64,000 nucleotides of DNA from Pedobacter yulinensis (GCF_003029735.1 NZ_KZ686268.1:744001-808000); one strand, 5' to 3'; counted from the first letter of the stretch, positions 53,717 through 62,329 are shown. Notes: generated from the letters alone by a model not told the origin. Translations and numbers: made by a program.

Positions 53717-56002
53717 ATGCAAGACCACCAATCGCTCATCGCCCGCGAACTGCTCGTTGGCGAAAAGCAAGTACAGGCAACCATCGGACTGTTAGACGAG
53801 GGCGCAACTGTGCCATTCATTAGCCGCTACCGGAAAGAAATGACCGGCAGCCTGGACGAAGTACAGGTGGCAGCGATCCGCGACCGGATTCAGCAGCTGC
53901 GCGAGCTTGATAAACGGCGCGAGGCGATTCTCAGGTCATTGGCCGAAATGGGCAAATTAAACGCAGCGCTGGAAAAGGAAGTACGGGAGGCAGTTACCAT
54001 GGCTGCCCTCGAAGATATTTACCTGCCATACAAACCCAAGCGCAAGACACGCGCCTCCATTGCCCGCGAAAAAGGGCTGGAGCCGCTCGCGTTTAAGTTG
54101 CTTGCCCAGGAGAATTTTGACCCTGAAGCTTTTGCCGCAACCTTTATCGATGCCGACAAAGGTGTGAACACCACACAGGAGGCTCTCGCCGGCGCACGCG
54201 ATATCCTGGCCGAGCATATTTCTGAAAATGCCGAAGCCCGTACGCACATGCGATCCTATTTCCAGGAGAAAGCCACTTTCAAATCAGCCGTCATTAAGGG
54301 CAAAGAGGAAGAAGGCCAGAAGTACAAAGACTATTTTGAATGGGAAGAGCCGGTTAAGACAGCCGCTTCGCACCGGGTGCTTGCCATGCGCCGGGGAGAA
54401 AAGGAACTTATTCTTCGCCTCGATGTATTGCCGCCGCAGGAGGGGGCAATTGAACTGCTTCATCGTCAATTTGTTACAGCCGGTAACGCTGCAGCGGCGC
54501 AGGTTATGCTCGCTGTTGAAGACGGTTACAAGCGGCTGCTCGAACCGGCTATGGAAACCGAACTACGCGTGCAGAGCAAACAAAAGGCCGACGAAGAGGC
54601 CATACGTGTCTTTGCAGAAAATGCGCGTCAGCTGCTGCTTGCTGCACCTATGGGGCAAAAGAACACGCTGGCCATCGATCCCGGTTTCCGCACCGGGTGT
54701 AAGGTCGTTTGCCTGGACCGGCAGGGTAAGTTGCTTGAAAATAAAACCGTATATCCGCATACCGGGGCCGGGAACCAGAAAGAGGCGGCCCTGATCCTCG
54801 AGTCGCTTTGCAAAAAACACGAAATAGAAGCCATCGCCATCGGCAATGGCACGGCGGGCCGGGAAACGGAGGCTTTTGTACGATCGCTTAAAATCCAAAA
54901 TGTCATGATTGTCATGGTAAATGAAAGCGGCGCGTCAATATATTCTGCCTCTGATGTAGCCCGCGAAGAATTTCCCGAGCATGACATTACTGTTCGCGGT
55001 GCCGTATCGATTGGGCGGCGCCTCATGGATCCGCTGGCAGAACTGGTTAAGATCGATCCCAAATCGATCGGCGTAGGACAATACCAGCATGACGTGGATC
55101 AGGTTAAACTGCAGCAGGGACTTGATGATACCGTGATCAGTGCTGTTAACGCTGTGGGCGTTGAGCTGAACACAGCCTCAAAACAAATTCTTGCCTATGT
55201 TTCCGGCCTCGGGCCGGCCCTGGCACAAAATATTGTAGAGTACCGGAATACCCATGGCGCTTTCAGGAATCGCGAAAGCCTGAAAAAAGTACCGCGCCTG
55301 GGTGAAAAAGCCTATGAACAGGCGGCAGGGTTTCTCCGCATCCGAAATGGGGAGAACGTACTCGATGGCAGCGGCGTTCACCCCGAACGGTATGGCCTGC
55401 TGAACCGCATGAGTAAAGATCTGGGTACCACGGTAGCCGGCCTGATGGCTGACCCGGCGCTGAGGAAACAGATCAAGCTGCAACAGTATGTCGATGCAGA
55501 AACCGGGCTCCCCACGCTTAATGATATCATGGCCGAACTGGCCAAACCCGGACGCGATCCGCGCGAGCAGTTCGAAGCATTCAGCTTTACAGATGGGGTA
55601 AACGATATTTCAGACCTGAAGCCAGGTATGAAATTGCCGGGCATCGTGACCAATATTACGAATTTCGGCGCGTTCGTCGATATTGGTGTGCACCAGGATG
55701 GGCTTGTCCACACCAGCCAGCTATCTAACCGCTATGTATCAAACCCGAACGACCTGGTCAAGGTAAACCAGCATGTGGAAGTGACGGTGATCGAAGTGGA
55801 TGTTCAGCGCAGAAGAATATCGCTCTCTATGAAGAAAGAAGAGCAGTCCACGCCAAAAAAAGCACGCGATCATGGCCGGCGTAAACAGGACGAAAAAGGG
55901 AAAACAGGCGATCAGCGGCCCGGCGGGTTTCAGAAAAAACAAAAGGACGCTGATGGCGACCTGCAGGAAAAGCTGGCTAAACTGAAAGGGCTATTTAAAT
56001 AG
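53717..56002 (+). CDS. tex: Tex family RNA-binding transcription accessory protein
   Basis: The 761-residue protein starts at ATG 53717 in a frame open further upstream. It has the N-terminal helical Tex region, the YqgF-like domain (LAIDPGFRTGCKVVCLDRQGK), helix-hairpin-helix parts (VSGLGPALAQNIVEYRNTHGAF) and a C-terminal S1 RNA-binding domain (PGIVTNITNFGAFVDIGVHQDGLVH). The last 60 residues are Lys-rich. Tex binds nucleic acids and influences transcription; the precise role is unclear. A TAACTTTG box (53688-53695) is a probable -7 element. Confidence 0.95.
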   Translation: MQDHQSLIARELLVGEKQVQATIGLLDEGATVPFISRYRKEMTGSLDEVQVAAIRDRIQQLRELDKRREAILRSLAEMGKLNAALEKEVREAVTMAALEDIYLPYKPKRKTRASIAREKGLEPLAFKLLAQENFDPEAFAATFIDADKGVNTTQEALAGARDILAEHISENAEARTHMRSYFQEKATFKSAVIKGKEEEGQKYKDYFEWEEPVKTAASHRVLAMRRGEKELILRLDVLPPQEGAIELLHRQFVTAGNAAAAQVMLAVEDGYKRLLEPAMETELRVQSKQKADEEAIRVFAENARQLLLAAPMGQKNTLAIDPGFRTGCKVVCLDRQGKLLENKTVYPHTGAGNQKEAALILESLCKKHEIEAIAIGNGTAGRETEAFVRSLKIQNVMIVMVNESGASIYSASDVAREEFPEHDITVRGAVSIGRRLMDPLAELVKIDPKSIGVGQYQHDVDQVKLQQGLDDTVISAVNAVGVELNTASKQILAYVSGLGPALAQNIVEYRNTHGAFRNRESLKKVPRLGEKAYEQAAGFLRIRNGENVLDGSGVHPERYGLLNRMSKDLGTTVAGLMADPALRKQIKLQQYVDAETGLPTLNDIMAELAKPGRDPREQFEAFSFTDGVNDISDLKPGMKLPGIVTNITNFGAFVDIGVHQDGLVHTSQLSNRYVSNPNDLVKVNQHVEVTVIEVDVQRRRISLSMKKEEQSTPKKARDHGRRKQDEKGKTGDQRPGGFQKKQKDADGDLQEKLAKLKGLFK

Positions 56003-56479
56003 CTAGCCCAGCTCGATCTGTCTTCGGATGCTTTCTTCCAGTGAGATCAGGGTTTCAGTGCGCTGAATGCCCGGCACCGCCTGGATCTCCTCGTTCAAAA
56101 CATGTCTGAGGTGCGCCGTGTCGCGACAAATGATCTTTGCAAACATGCTGTACGCGCCCGTGGTATAATGCAGTTCGACCACCTCTTTGATCTTGCTCAG
56201 CTGTGCAACCGCATCTTTATACTGGATGCCTTTTTCCAGGTAAATCCCGAGAAATGCACAGATATCGAAACCGGCCTTCTGCGGATCAATAATGAGGTGT
56301 GAACCCCTGATGATGCCCATTTCCTGCAGTTTTTTCATCCTGACGTGGATGGTCCCGCCCGATACGATGAGGTCTTTTGCGATTTCCGTATACGGCTTTG
56401 TAGCATCCTGCATCAGCTGTTTTAAGATATCGATGTCAAGGTTATCAATATCTAAATTTTGACTTTCCCTTTTGCTCAT
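56003..56479 (-). CDS. Lrp/AsnC family transcriptional regulator
   Basis: The 158-residue protein has an N-terminal helix-turn-helix (IDNLDIDILKQLMQDATKPYTEIAKDL) and a C-terminal RAM effector domain with GIYLEKGIQYKDAVAQLSKIKEV and the pattern HYTTGAYSMFAKIICRD. It binds DNA and responds to an amino acid. It is convergent with tex. The upstream region 56480-56552 separates it from the promoter of the tRNA-like RNAs, which runs the other way, so it might control that unit; this is speculation. Confidence 0.92.
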   Translation of the reverse strand: MSKRESQNLDIDNLDIDILKQLMQDATKPYTEIAKDLIVSGGTIHVRMKKLQEMGIIRGSHLIIDPQKAGFDICAFLGIYLEKGIQYKDAVAQLSKIKEVVELHYTTGAYSMFAKIICRDTAHLRHVLNEEIQAVPGIQRTETLISLEESIRRQIELG

Positions 56480-56552
56480 TGGTTTGGTATTTGATAATCA
56501 AATTCAAAAATGATTATTATTTTTGTAAAAATAAAATTAAATGTTTAAAATA

Positions 56553-56584
56553 TTTGTAACGTATTAGAACATCCCTTACATTTG
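56553..56584 (+). promoter_or_regulatory. Promoter of the tandem tRNA-like unit
   Basis: TTTG (56553-56556), a 20-bp spacer and TACATTTG (56577-56584) match the Bacteroidota promoter exactly. Transcription would start near 56590 and run about 50 nt before the first RNA. The leader has a 7-bp inverted repeat AAGCAAC (56589-56595) and GTTGCTT (56623-56629). Confidence 0.78.
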
Positions 56585-56642
56585 TATCAAGCAACAGTAA
56601 AAAGGTACGTTCTTTCAAAGCCGTTGCTTCAATGTAACATAC

Positions 56643-56752
56643 TGTAGGGTGGTGAAACAGGCAGACACACCTCCTTGTCTCGGTGGCGGAGAAACTGGAA
56701 AAATCGGCAACGATCTAACCACTCCTTGAAGGTTCGATTCCTTCCCCTACAG
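56643..56752 (+). tRNA. Class II (leucine-type) tRNA-like RNA, apparent anticodon GUC, copy 1
   Basis: A 110-nt RNA folds as a tRNA with a long variable arm. The acceptor stem is TGTAGGG/CCCTACA, then T8 G9. The D-arm GTG-AAACAGGCAGA-CAC has conserved A14, G18G19 and A21, as in tRNA-Leu. The T-arm is GAAGG-TTCGATT-CCTTC and base 73 is G. The anticodon stem CCTCC/GGTGG has one T-T mismatch, and the loop TTGTCTC places GTC (56677-56679) at the anticodon with T37. The 41-nt variable region has a GGAG/CTCC stem and an inner ATCG-GCAA-CGAT hairpin. CCA is not encoded. GUC and G73 are aspartate features on a leucine-type body, so the charging specificity is unclear. Confidence 0.8.
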
Positions 56753-56776
56753 CTTCAGCAACTTGCTGAACAATCA

Positions 56777-56918
56777 TGTTGGGTGGTGAAATTGGCAGAC
56801 ACACCTCCTTGTCTCGGTGGTGGGGATTACGGGATAAACGCAGTTTATGGGTTGACCACAAATTAATTTTTGAACTGTAGCTAACTACCCCTTGAAGGTT
56901 CGACTCCTTCCCCAACAG
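56777..56918 (+). tRNA. Class II (leucine-type) tRNA-like RNA, apparent anticodon GUC, copy 2 with oversized variable region
   Basis: A 142-nt relative of copy 1. It keeps the D-arm (GTG-AAATTGGCAGA-CAC), the identical anticodon arm with GTC at 56811-56813 and the T-arm GAAGG-TTCGACT-CCTTC. The acceptor stem TGTTGGG/CCCAACA differs from copy 1 by a compensated A-T to T-A change. The variable region is 73 nt with a GGGG/CCCC stem, where copy 1 has GGAG/CTCC, again compensated, plus inner hairpins ATAAAC-GCA-GTTTAT and GTAG-CTAA-CTAC. Base 73 is G. A 6-bp hairpin (56754-56770) lies between the two RNAs and may help processing. Confidence 0.78.
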
Positions 56919-56951
56919 CAGTTTTTTTATGAATAATAAGTTAGTTAAATT

Positions 56952-56980
56952 GAGCGAACTTGGATGAGTTCGCTCTTTTT
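56952..56980 (+). terminator. Intrinsic terminator of the tRNA-like unit
   Basis: A 9-bp stem GAGCGAACT and AGTTCGCTC with a 6-base loop is followed by TTTTT, 33 bp after the second RNA. Confidence 0.92.
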
Positions 56981-57249
56981 ATTTTCAGGCACTTGTTTTC
57001 AAAACAATTTCTCCCGCATTTATTCCCACCCGTATACCAGGCGCTCAACTTGTCGTAAAAAGGCTGACTCCCGTAGCGCCTTTGCGGCCCGCAACGTCAT
57101 TCCGTAACACCTGTCCTTGCCGTCCATACATCTGGTCCGGCTGCAATTCGTTTCTGTGAAATTCAATTGTTTACATGTGGCAGTCATGGCTTCGGCTTTT
57201 TGCCGGCTGGCTGGCCATGCGGCCCGTTTTGAGGAGTGCCAGATGAAAC
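56981..57249. other. Intergenic region, no gene seen
   Basis: About 270 bp between the RNA terminator and the terminator of the amidohydrolase operon. I see no coding frame with credible features, promoter pair or strong structure. Confidence 0.7.
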
Positions 57250-57278
57250 AGGCTTCCGGATACTGATCCCGGAAGCCT
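57250..57278 (-). terminator. Hairpin after the amidohydrolase operon
   Basis: A 10-bp perfect stem AGGCTTCCGG and CCGGAAGCCT lies 6 bp after the stop of the minus-strand gene. The tract that follows on that strand is only GTTTC, so termination may be weak or Rho-assisted. Confidence 0.65.
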
Positions 57279-57284
57279 GATGCG

Positions 57285-58592
57285 CTATTTGCCGCTGTAC
57301 TTATCCGAGAACTTTTTATCGAGCTGTTTATGCAGGTTGTCGAGGTTTATGTCTCTTCCCTGTATAAAAGCCTTTTCTACCTGGTTGGTTTTCATGTCGA
57401 GCGCATCGCCCGCCGAAATGAATAGTGTAGCATCCTTGCCGGCTTCCAGGCTGCCGGTTGTCTGGTCAATGCCCAGTATCTTAGCTGTGTTCAGCGTTAC
57501 GGCGCTAAGCGCTTTTTCGCGGTCCATTCCCCAGGCAGCGGCCGTACCGGCCATAAAAGGCAGGTTTCGCTGCTGCCAGTAGCCGTCAATGCTGAGTACA
57601 ACGGTCAGGCCGGCATTGGCAAGCAGGGCTGCGTTTTTGTAGGGCATGTTTACGTCGTCGTCATTGTTGGCTGGCAGTGAGTGCGGCTGTTTTACCACAA
57701 CGGGTACATTGTGTTCCTTCAGGAAGTCGGCTACCAAAAAAGCCTCGTCCCCGCCCACCAGAACCGGTGTAAGGTTCATCGATTTTGCGAAACGGACTGC
57801 CGCAACAATATCCTTTTGAGAGTCGGCTGTAACAAACAGCCTTGCTTTTCCGCTAAACAGCCGCTTCATGGCTTCGAACCTGGTGTTTGTTGCGTCGGGT
57901 TTGTCCAGCTCGGCATATGCTTTGGCTTCTGTAAAAAAGCCGCTCAGCTCGTCGATAGCCCGGTTGGTTGCTTCCTGCAAGGCCTCTGGCGATTGCTGCA
58001 TCCTGCCAAAGCCGGCCCTGAACCTGGGGGTTTGCGGCCAGTTCAGGTGAATCGCATCATCCCTGCGGATGGCTGCATCTTCCCAATTCCAGGCGTCGAG
58101 CTGGACCACAGACGAACTGCCTGCAAGGACACCACCCTGAGGGGTAACCTGAGCCATGAGCACCCCGTTGCTGCGCAGCGTCGGCTGGACTTTCGAATCG
58201 GTATTGTAAGCAATGAGCGATCTGATATGCGGGTTGAAATTGCCGATCTCACGAAAATCGAGCGTTGCTTTTACAGCTTCAATTTCTGTAAGACCCAGGT
58301 TGGTTACCGGCGCAATGAAACCCGGATACAGGTGTTTCCCGCTTGCATTGATCACTGTGGCATCTGAAGGCGCCTGGCCGTTTGCGCTGACTGAGGTGAT
58401 CTTGCCCTTGCTGAAAACAAGGGTGCCGTTCTGGATCACTGTGCCGTTGCCCACATGTACCGTGGCGCCAGTTATTGCGATCGTTTTTTCCTGCTTTTTT
58501 GCCGGCGATATGTTAGCCTGTGCAAAAGCCTGGAGGCCTGCCGCAGCCAGTGACAACGACAGCATGTATTTTGTAATATGTAACTTGTTCAT
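57285..58592 (-). CDS. Secreted amidohydrolase-family protein lacking the N-terminal metal motif
   Basis: From ATG 58592 the 435-residue protein has a signal peptide (MLSLSLAAAGLQAFAQA). An amidohydrolase-type beta-sandwich and barrel follow (NGTLVFSKGKITSVS, GKHLYPGFIAP). Where active enzymes have the HxH motif after PGFID, this protein reads PGFIAPVTNLGL, so the first metal pair is absent. The C-terminal ILGIDQTTGSLEAGKDATLFISAGDAL is typical of the family. It lies 13 bp after the larger 1005-residue gene, whose N-terminal half it resembles. It may be a non-catalytic partner. A longer frame to 58712 is not used because it begins before the signal peptide. Confidence 0.82.
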   Translation of the reverse strand: MNKLHITKYMLSLSLAAAGLQAFAQANISPAKKQEKTIAITGATVHVGNGTVIQNGTLVFSKGKITSVSANGQAPSDATVINASGKHLYPGFIAPVTNLGLTEIEAVKATLDFREIGNFNPHIRSLIAYNTDSKVQPTLRSNGVLMAQVTPQGGVLAGSSSVVQLDAWNWEDAAIRRDDAIHLNWPQTPRFRAGFGRMQQSPEALQEATNRAIDELSGFFTEAKAYAELDKPDATNTRFEAMKRLFSGKARLFVTADSQKDIVAAVRFAKSMNLTPVLVGGDEAFLVADFLKEHNVPVVVKQPHSLPANNDDDVNMPYKNAALLANAGLTVVLSIDGYWQQRNLPFMAGTAAAWGMDREKALSAVTLNTAKILGIDQTTGSLEAGKDATLFISAGDALDMKTNQVEKAFIQGRDINLDNLHKQLDKKFSDKYSGK

Positions 58593-58605
58593 AATTGCCT
58601 GATTT

Positions 58606-61600
58606 TTAATGTTGATGTGCGGTTGCCTGATCCAGTTCTGCTGCGTAATCTTCGAGCGTTTCGCAGTTGTAAAGCCGTGGTGCCTCGGCTGCCGGCCGCT
58701 GGGTACGGGCACCCTTGTTTTTGCTGTCCAGCATTTTTTGGATCAGCCGTGCGCGCTCTGTCTGTTGTGTCTTGCGGATCTGCTCATCGCGCGACATGTC
58801 CCAGTAAGGAATGCCATCGACAAAAGTTTTCTCTGCCTTTGCGTAAATAGACAGGGGGTGGTCTGACCATAGCACCACATCGGCGTCTTTACCAGGTTTC
58901 AGGCTGCCAACCCGGTCAGCAATGTGAAGCATCCTGGCCGGGTTCAGCGTAACAAATTTCAGGGCATCTTCTTCGGGAACACCACCGTACAGCACCGCTT
59001 TGCCGGCCTCCTGGTTCAGCCGGCGCGCCATTTCTGCGTCGTCTGAATTGAAAGCCGTTGTTATGCCCACATTGTGCATGATTTTTCCGTTATAAGGAAT
59101 GGCTTCGGCCACTTCATACTTGTACGCCCACCAGTCAGAAAAAGTTGAGGCAGCAATGCCGTGTGCCTTCATCTTATCGGCTACTTTATAGCCTTCAAGA
59201 ATGTGCGTAAAGGTATTGATCTTAAAGCCAAGGCTGTCGGCTACATTGATGAGCATGTTGATCTCAGACTGCACATAAGAATGGCAGGTAATGAAACGCT
59301 TGTTGTTCAGGATTTCAACAAGGGCATCAAGTTCAAGGTCTCGACGTACGTTATTACCTTTGATCTTCATGGCTTTCTCGTATTCCTTTGCCCGGGTAAA
59401 TCCATCAACATAGGTCTGTTCAACACCCATGCGTGTAACCGGGAACCGGGCGCCGGTGCCAAAATTACTTTGCTTTACGTTTTCGCCCAGTGCAAACTTG
59501 ATGAAACCGTCGCTTCCGGCAAATTTCAGTTCTTCGGGATTTTTGCCCCAGCGAAGTTTGATGAGTTGAGATTGCCCGCCGATCGGGTTGGCCGATCCGT
59601 GAAGGATGTGCGAAGTGGTTACCCCACCAGCCAACTGCCGATAAATGTTTACATCCTCTGAATTGATGATGTCGGCGATCCGCACCTCAGCCGACGAGGA
59701 TTGCGCACCCTCGTTAATGCCGCCGGTTCCGGCGATGTGCGAATGCTCATCGATAATGCCTGCAGTAACATGTTTACCGGTACCGTCAATGACCACAGCA
59801 CCGCCGGCGCCCAGGTTCTGGCCAACAGCTTTGATCTTACCCCCCGAGAGCAGAATGTCGGCGTTTTTCAAAACGCCTTCCTTTTCATTTGTCCAGATGG
59901 TTGCATTTCTAATCAGCACAGACTCCTGCCGCGGGGCTTCTTCGTAACCAAAGGCGCCAAACGGAAAGATCAGTTTTTCCTGTGCCAACTGTGGTCTGGC
60001 CTCTTCTTTGATCGCATCGGCCTTCGCCGCTTCTTTAAAGGTGGCCGACCATTTACCGCTTGTACCATCGGGCAATGCAGACTCGCCTTTCATGGCCAGG
60101 GGATTTACCGAGGTTACATAGCCGCTTAAGCGAACATTTCCTGCCGGGCTCTTTTTTGAGTTGAAAGAAATGGAGATCCAGTCGCCGTTGCGGCTAAAGC
60201 TGGCTGTTGACTTCAGGCTGTCGGTCCCGCTCCGTTCTACGGTCGCCACAGACCCGCCGCCGGTACCCGAGATACGCAGGACCGCCGAGGCGAGACCATC
60301 TATATTCAGGTTGTACGTGCCCTTCAGGTCTGAGACATTCATTTTGCTGACCTGATATTTCTTTCCCTGAACCCAATTTTCGAAAATGATGTTGTCTTTC
60401 CTGAAAAGGGGACCCGAAGTAATGATGAAGTTGGCGAGTTTGCCTTTTTCCAGCGTACCCACCTGGTCGGCTATGCCAAGAAAAGTGGCGGGATTTTGTG
60501 TAATGGCCTTCAGCGCCTGCTGCTCTGAAAGACCGTTTTCAATGGCCGCGCGCAGGTTGCTCCAAAAGTCGCGCACGTTTTCAAGGCCGAAAGCCGTGAT
60601 GGCAAAGGGGATGCCGGCTTTTTCAAGTGCAGCCGGGTTGCCGGGAGCCATTTCCCAGGCTTTCATCTGTGCCAGGGTAATGTTACGTGCTTCGGCAGGG
60701 TCTTCCACATCGTAGGCTTTGGGAAAAGCGATCGGAATAATCAGGCTTGCGCCGGTAGCTTTTACTTCTGCAATGCGCTGGTATTCATCACCGCCAGACT
60801 TGATAAGGTATTTTTTACCAAACTCTTTGGCTATTTTATCTGCGCGGAGCGTATTGGCCCAGCCATCCGCTTCGAACAATTGCGGAAGCGTCTGCTGTTT
60901 GTTAAATTCTTCCAGCGATATGTTGTACTCTTCTTTCTGGCTGCCATACCATTTCGCATCGTAATACGTTTGGCGAAGCAGGGCAATTGATCCCATGAGC
61001 GAAGTGGGGTAATCGTTCTTAGAACTGCCTTTGCTGAACGAGTAGTTTGCTGCGGTCCGGTCTTTTATAAACGTGCTGTTGTCGGTCTCGCCGGTCAGGG
61101 AAACAGCGGCAGATGTGCCGCGTGCTATGCCATCCCGATTCACGACATTGACACTCCCGAAACCGGCCTTGCGCAATTCATCGGCTTTTTTCGCATCGCT
61201 GCTGAAGATGGCACGCACCTCTGTTTCAGGCCTGATGGCTTCGTTCCAGTTATATGGCCCTTTCTTCGTCGAAACAAAGATCGATTGCCGGCTGCCAAAG
61301 CCACCGCCTTCGCGCTGGGCCTCGGCCGTGCCATAGGTGCTGAAGGCATCGACGAGTGAGGGATAGATGTACTTTCCTTTCAGGTCAATGGTGGTATACC
61401 CTTTAGGTACACTGATACCCTGCCCAACGCCGGTAATTTGCCGGCCTTTGACCAGGAGCGTTCCGTTGGAAATGGTCTGACCAGAACTGACAACGATATT
61501 TGCATTGGTAAAGGCATACAGGCGGGGCCTGATATCATACGATCCGTTTACCGGAAAGGTTTCTTGCGCCACCAGGTTGCTGACGGTAAACACCAGCAAA

Positions 61601-61623
61601 AAAAACAGTAGAGTTTTCTTCAT
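58606..61623 (-). CDS. Secreted two-domain amidohydrolase protein
   Basis: The 1005-residue protein has a signal peptide (1-19) and two amidohydrolase domains. The first (about 25-430) lacks the metal motif: YIYPSLVDAFSTYG stands where HxH should be. A beta-rich linker (430-560) follows. The second (about 565-960) is intact: VTAGIIDEHSHIAG (HxH), FITCHSYVQSEI and NTFTHILEGYK with metal His, and FNSDDAEMARRL with the Asp. It probably hydrolyses a cyclic amide or peptide-like substrate outside the cytoplasm. It heads a two-gene operon. Confidence 0.86.
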   Translation of the reverse strand: MKKTLLFFLLVFTVSNLVAQETFPVNGSYDIRPRLYAFTNANIVVSSGQTISNGTLLVKGRQITGVGQGISVPKGYTTIDLKGKYIYPSLVDAFSTYGTAEAQREGGGFGSRQSIFVSTKKGPYNWNEAIRPETEVRAIFSSDAKKADELRKAGFGSVNVVNRDGIARGTSAAVSLTGETDNSTFIKDRTAANYSFSKGSSKNDYPTSLMGSIALLRQTYYDAKWYGSQKEEYNISLEEFNKQQTLPQLFEADGWANTLRADKIAKEFGKKYLIKSGGDEYQRIAEVKATGASLIIPIAFPKAYDVEDPAEARNITLAQMKAWEMAPGNPAALEKAGIPFAITAFGLENVRDFWSNLRAAIENGLSEQQALKAITQNPATFLGIADQVGTLEKGKLANFIITSGPLFRKDNIIFENWVQGKKYQVSKMNVSDLKGTYNLNIDGLASAVLRISGTGGGSVATVERSGTDSLKSTASFSRNGDWISISFNSKKSPAGNVRLSGYVTSVNPLAMKGESALPDGTSGKWSATFKEAAKADAIKEEARPQLAQEKLIFPFGAFGYEEAPRQESVLIRNATIWTNEKEGVLKNADILLSGGKIKAVGQNLGAGGAVVIDGTGKHVTAGIIDEHSHIAGTGGINEGAQSSSAEVRIADIINSEDVNIYRQLAGGVTTSHILHGSANPIGGQSQLIKLRWGKNPEELKFAGSDGFIKFALGENVKQSNFGTGARFPVTRMGVEQTYVDGFTRAKEYEKAMKIKGNNVRRDLELDALVEILNNKRFITCHSYVQSEINMLINVADSLGFKINTFTHILEGYKVADKMKAHGIAASTFSDWWAYKYEVAEAIPYNGKIMHNVGITTAFNSDDAEMARRLNQEAGKAVLYGGVPEEDALKFVTLNPARMLHIADRVGSLKPGKDADVVLWSDHPLSIYAKAEKTFVDGIPYWDMSRDEQIRKTQQTERARLIQKMLDSKNKGARTQRPAAEAPRLYNCETLEDYAAELDQATAHQH

Positions 61624-61730
61624 GAATTCATTAGTTTGATTGTTTAAAACTAATATAAATTAATGTTCCAGCCCGAACATCACACGCATTTTACTTTTTA
61701 TGGCTTACATTTGGCATAAAAAAGCGGTTT

Positions 61731-62174
61731 ATGAATGAAATTCTGAAAAGTGCCCACTCGGGCTGGCGTTATGTCGTTCTATTGCTCCTTATTGCGGCGG
61801 TATTCCAGGCGCTTGGCGGCTGGACAGGCAAAAAATCTTACAGCGAGGGTAACCGGAAGCTGAACCTGTTTACCCTGATCAGTGCGCATATCCAGCTGCT
61901 GCTCGGCCTGGCGCTCTATTTCCTGAACGGCTGGTTTAGGGCGGACAGCTCTGCCGCCATTGCACGTTACTGGAAAATGGAACACATTTCCATGATGCTG
62001 CTGGCAGTCATTCTGATCACTGTTGGTAATGCGCGTTCGAAAAAGGGTGCAGATGGGGTGGCCAAACACAAAACAATCGCTATTTTCTTTGGTATTGCAT
62101 TGGTTTTGGTGCTTGTTGCCATTTATTTGATGACCAAAAGTGATCCTTCCAGAACATTCTTTGGGGTTTCTTAA
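61731..62174 (+). CDS. Four-helix membrane protein, possible haem-binding cytochrome b-like
   Basis: The 147-residue protein has four hydrophobic segments (about 13-30, 48-66, 84-102 and 115-135). A His lies near the start of each: AHSGWRYV, SAHIQLLLG, EHISMMLLAV and KHKTIAIFF. This spacing would allow haem coordination, as in cytochrome b-like families. I recall related Bacteroidota proteins labelled cytochrome b, but cannot confirm it. It is upstream of the trp leader and separate from it by a promoter. Confidence 0.72.
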   Translation: MNEILKSAHSGWRYVVLLLLIAAVFQALGGWTGKKSYSEGNRKLNLFTLISAHIQLLLGLALYFLNGWFRADSSAAIARYWKMEHISMMLLAVILITVGNARSKKGADGVAKHKTIAIFFGIALVLVLVAIYLMTKSDPSRTFFGVS

Positions 62175-62188
62175 ATTTTAACAAATAT

Positions 62189-62218
62189 TTTGCTTTTTTA
62201 AAATTCTTTCTATTTTTG
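62189..62218 (+). promoter_or_regulatory. Promoter of the trp operon
   Basis: TTTG (62189-62192), an 18-bp spacer and TATTTTTG (62211-62218) match the Bacteroidota consensus. The start would be near 62224-62226, at the leader peptide ATG. Confidence 0.7.
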
Positions 62219-62224
62219 CTCCCC

Positions 62225-62293
62225 ATGATCAGCAATTCACATACATGGCAATGGCCAGGCAACCCTAAAAAGCGTTGTGCACTGTGTGTATAA
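62225..62293 (+). CDS. trp operon leader peptide
   Basis: A 22-residue open frame, MISNSHTWQWPGN followed by PKKRCALCV, has two Trp codons close together (62246-62248 and 62252-62254), as in tryptophan attenuators. Ribosome stalling at these codons when Trp-tRNA is scarce would stop the attenuator hairpin from forming. The gene is too short to be found by length. It lies between the promoter and the attenuator, ahead of trpE. Confidence 0.88.
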   Translation: MISNSHTWQWPGNPKKRCALCV

Positions 62294-62329
62294 GATATAT
62301 TGATCGATCTAAACCTAAAACCACATTGA

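Noticed and set aside
56643..56918. Ordinary tRNA-Asp or tRNA-Leu genes
   Set aside because: tRNA-Asp has a short variable loop; tRNA-Leu has A73 and CAA, UAA, CAG, UAG or GAG anticodons. Neither fits.
56643..56918. Degenerate tRNA pseudogenes
   Set aside because: Compensated stem changes, identical anticodon arms and an intact promoter and terminator argue against decay.
61663..61680. TGTTC-N6-GAACA inverted repeat upstream of the amidohydrolase operon
   Set aside because: Five-base arms are expected by chance; not enough to call an operator.
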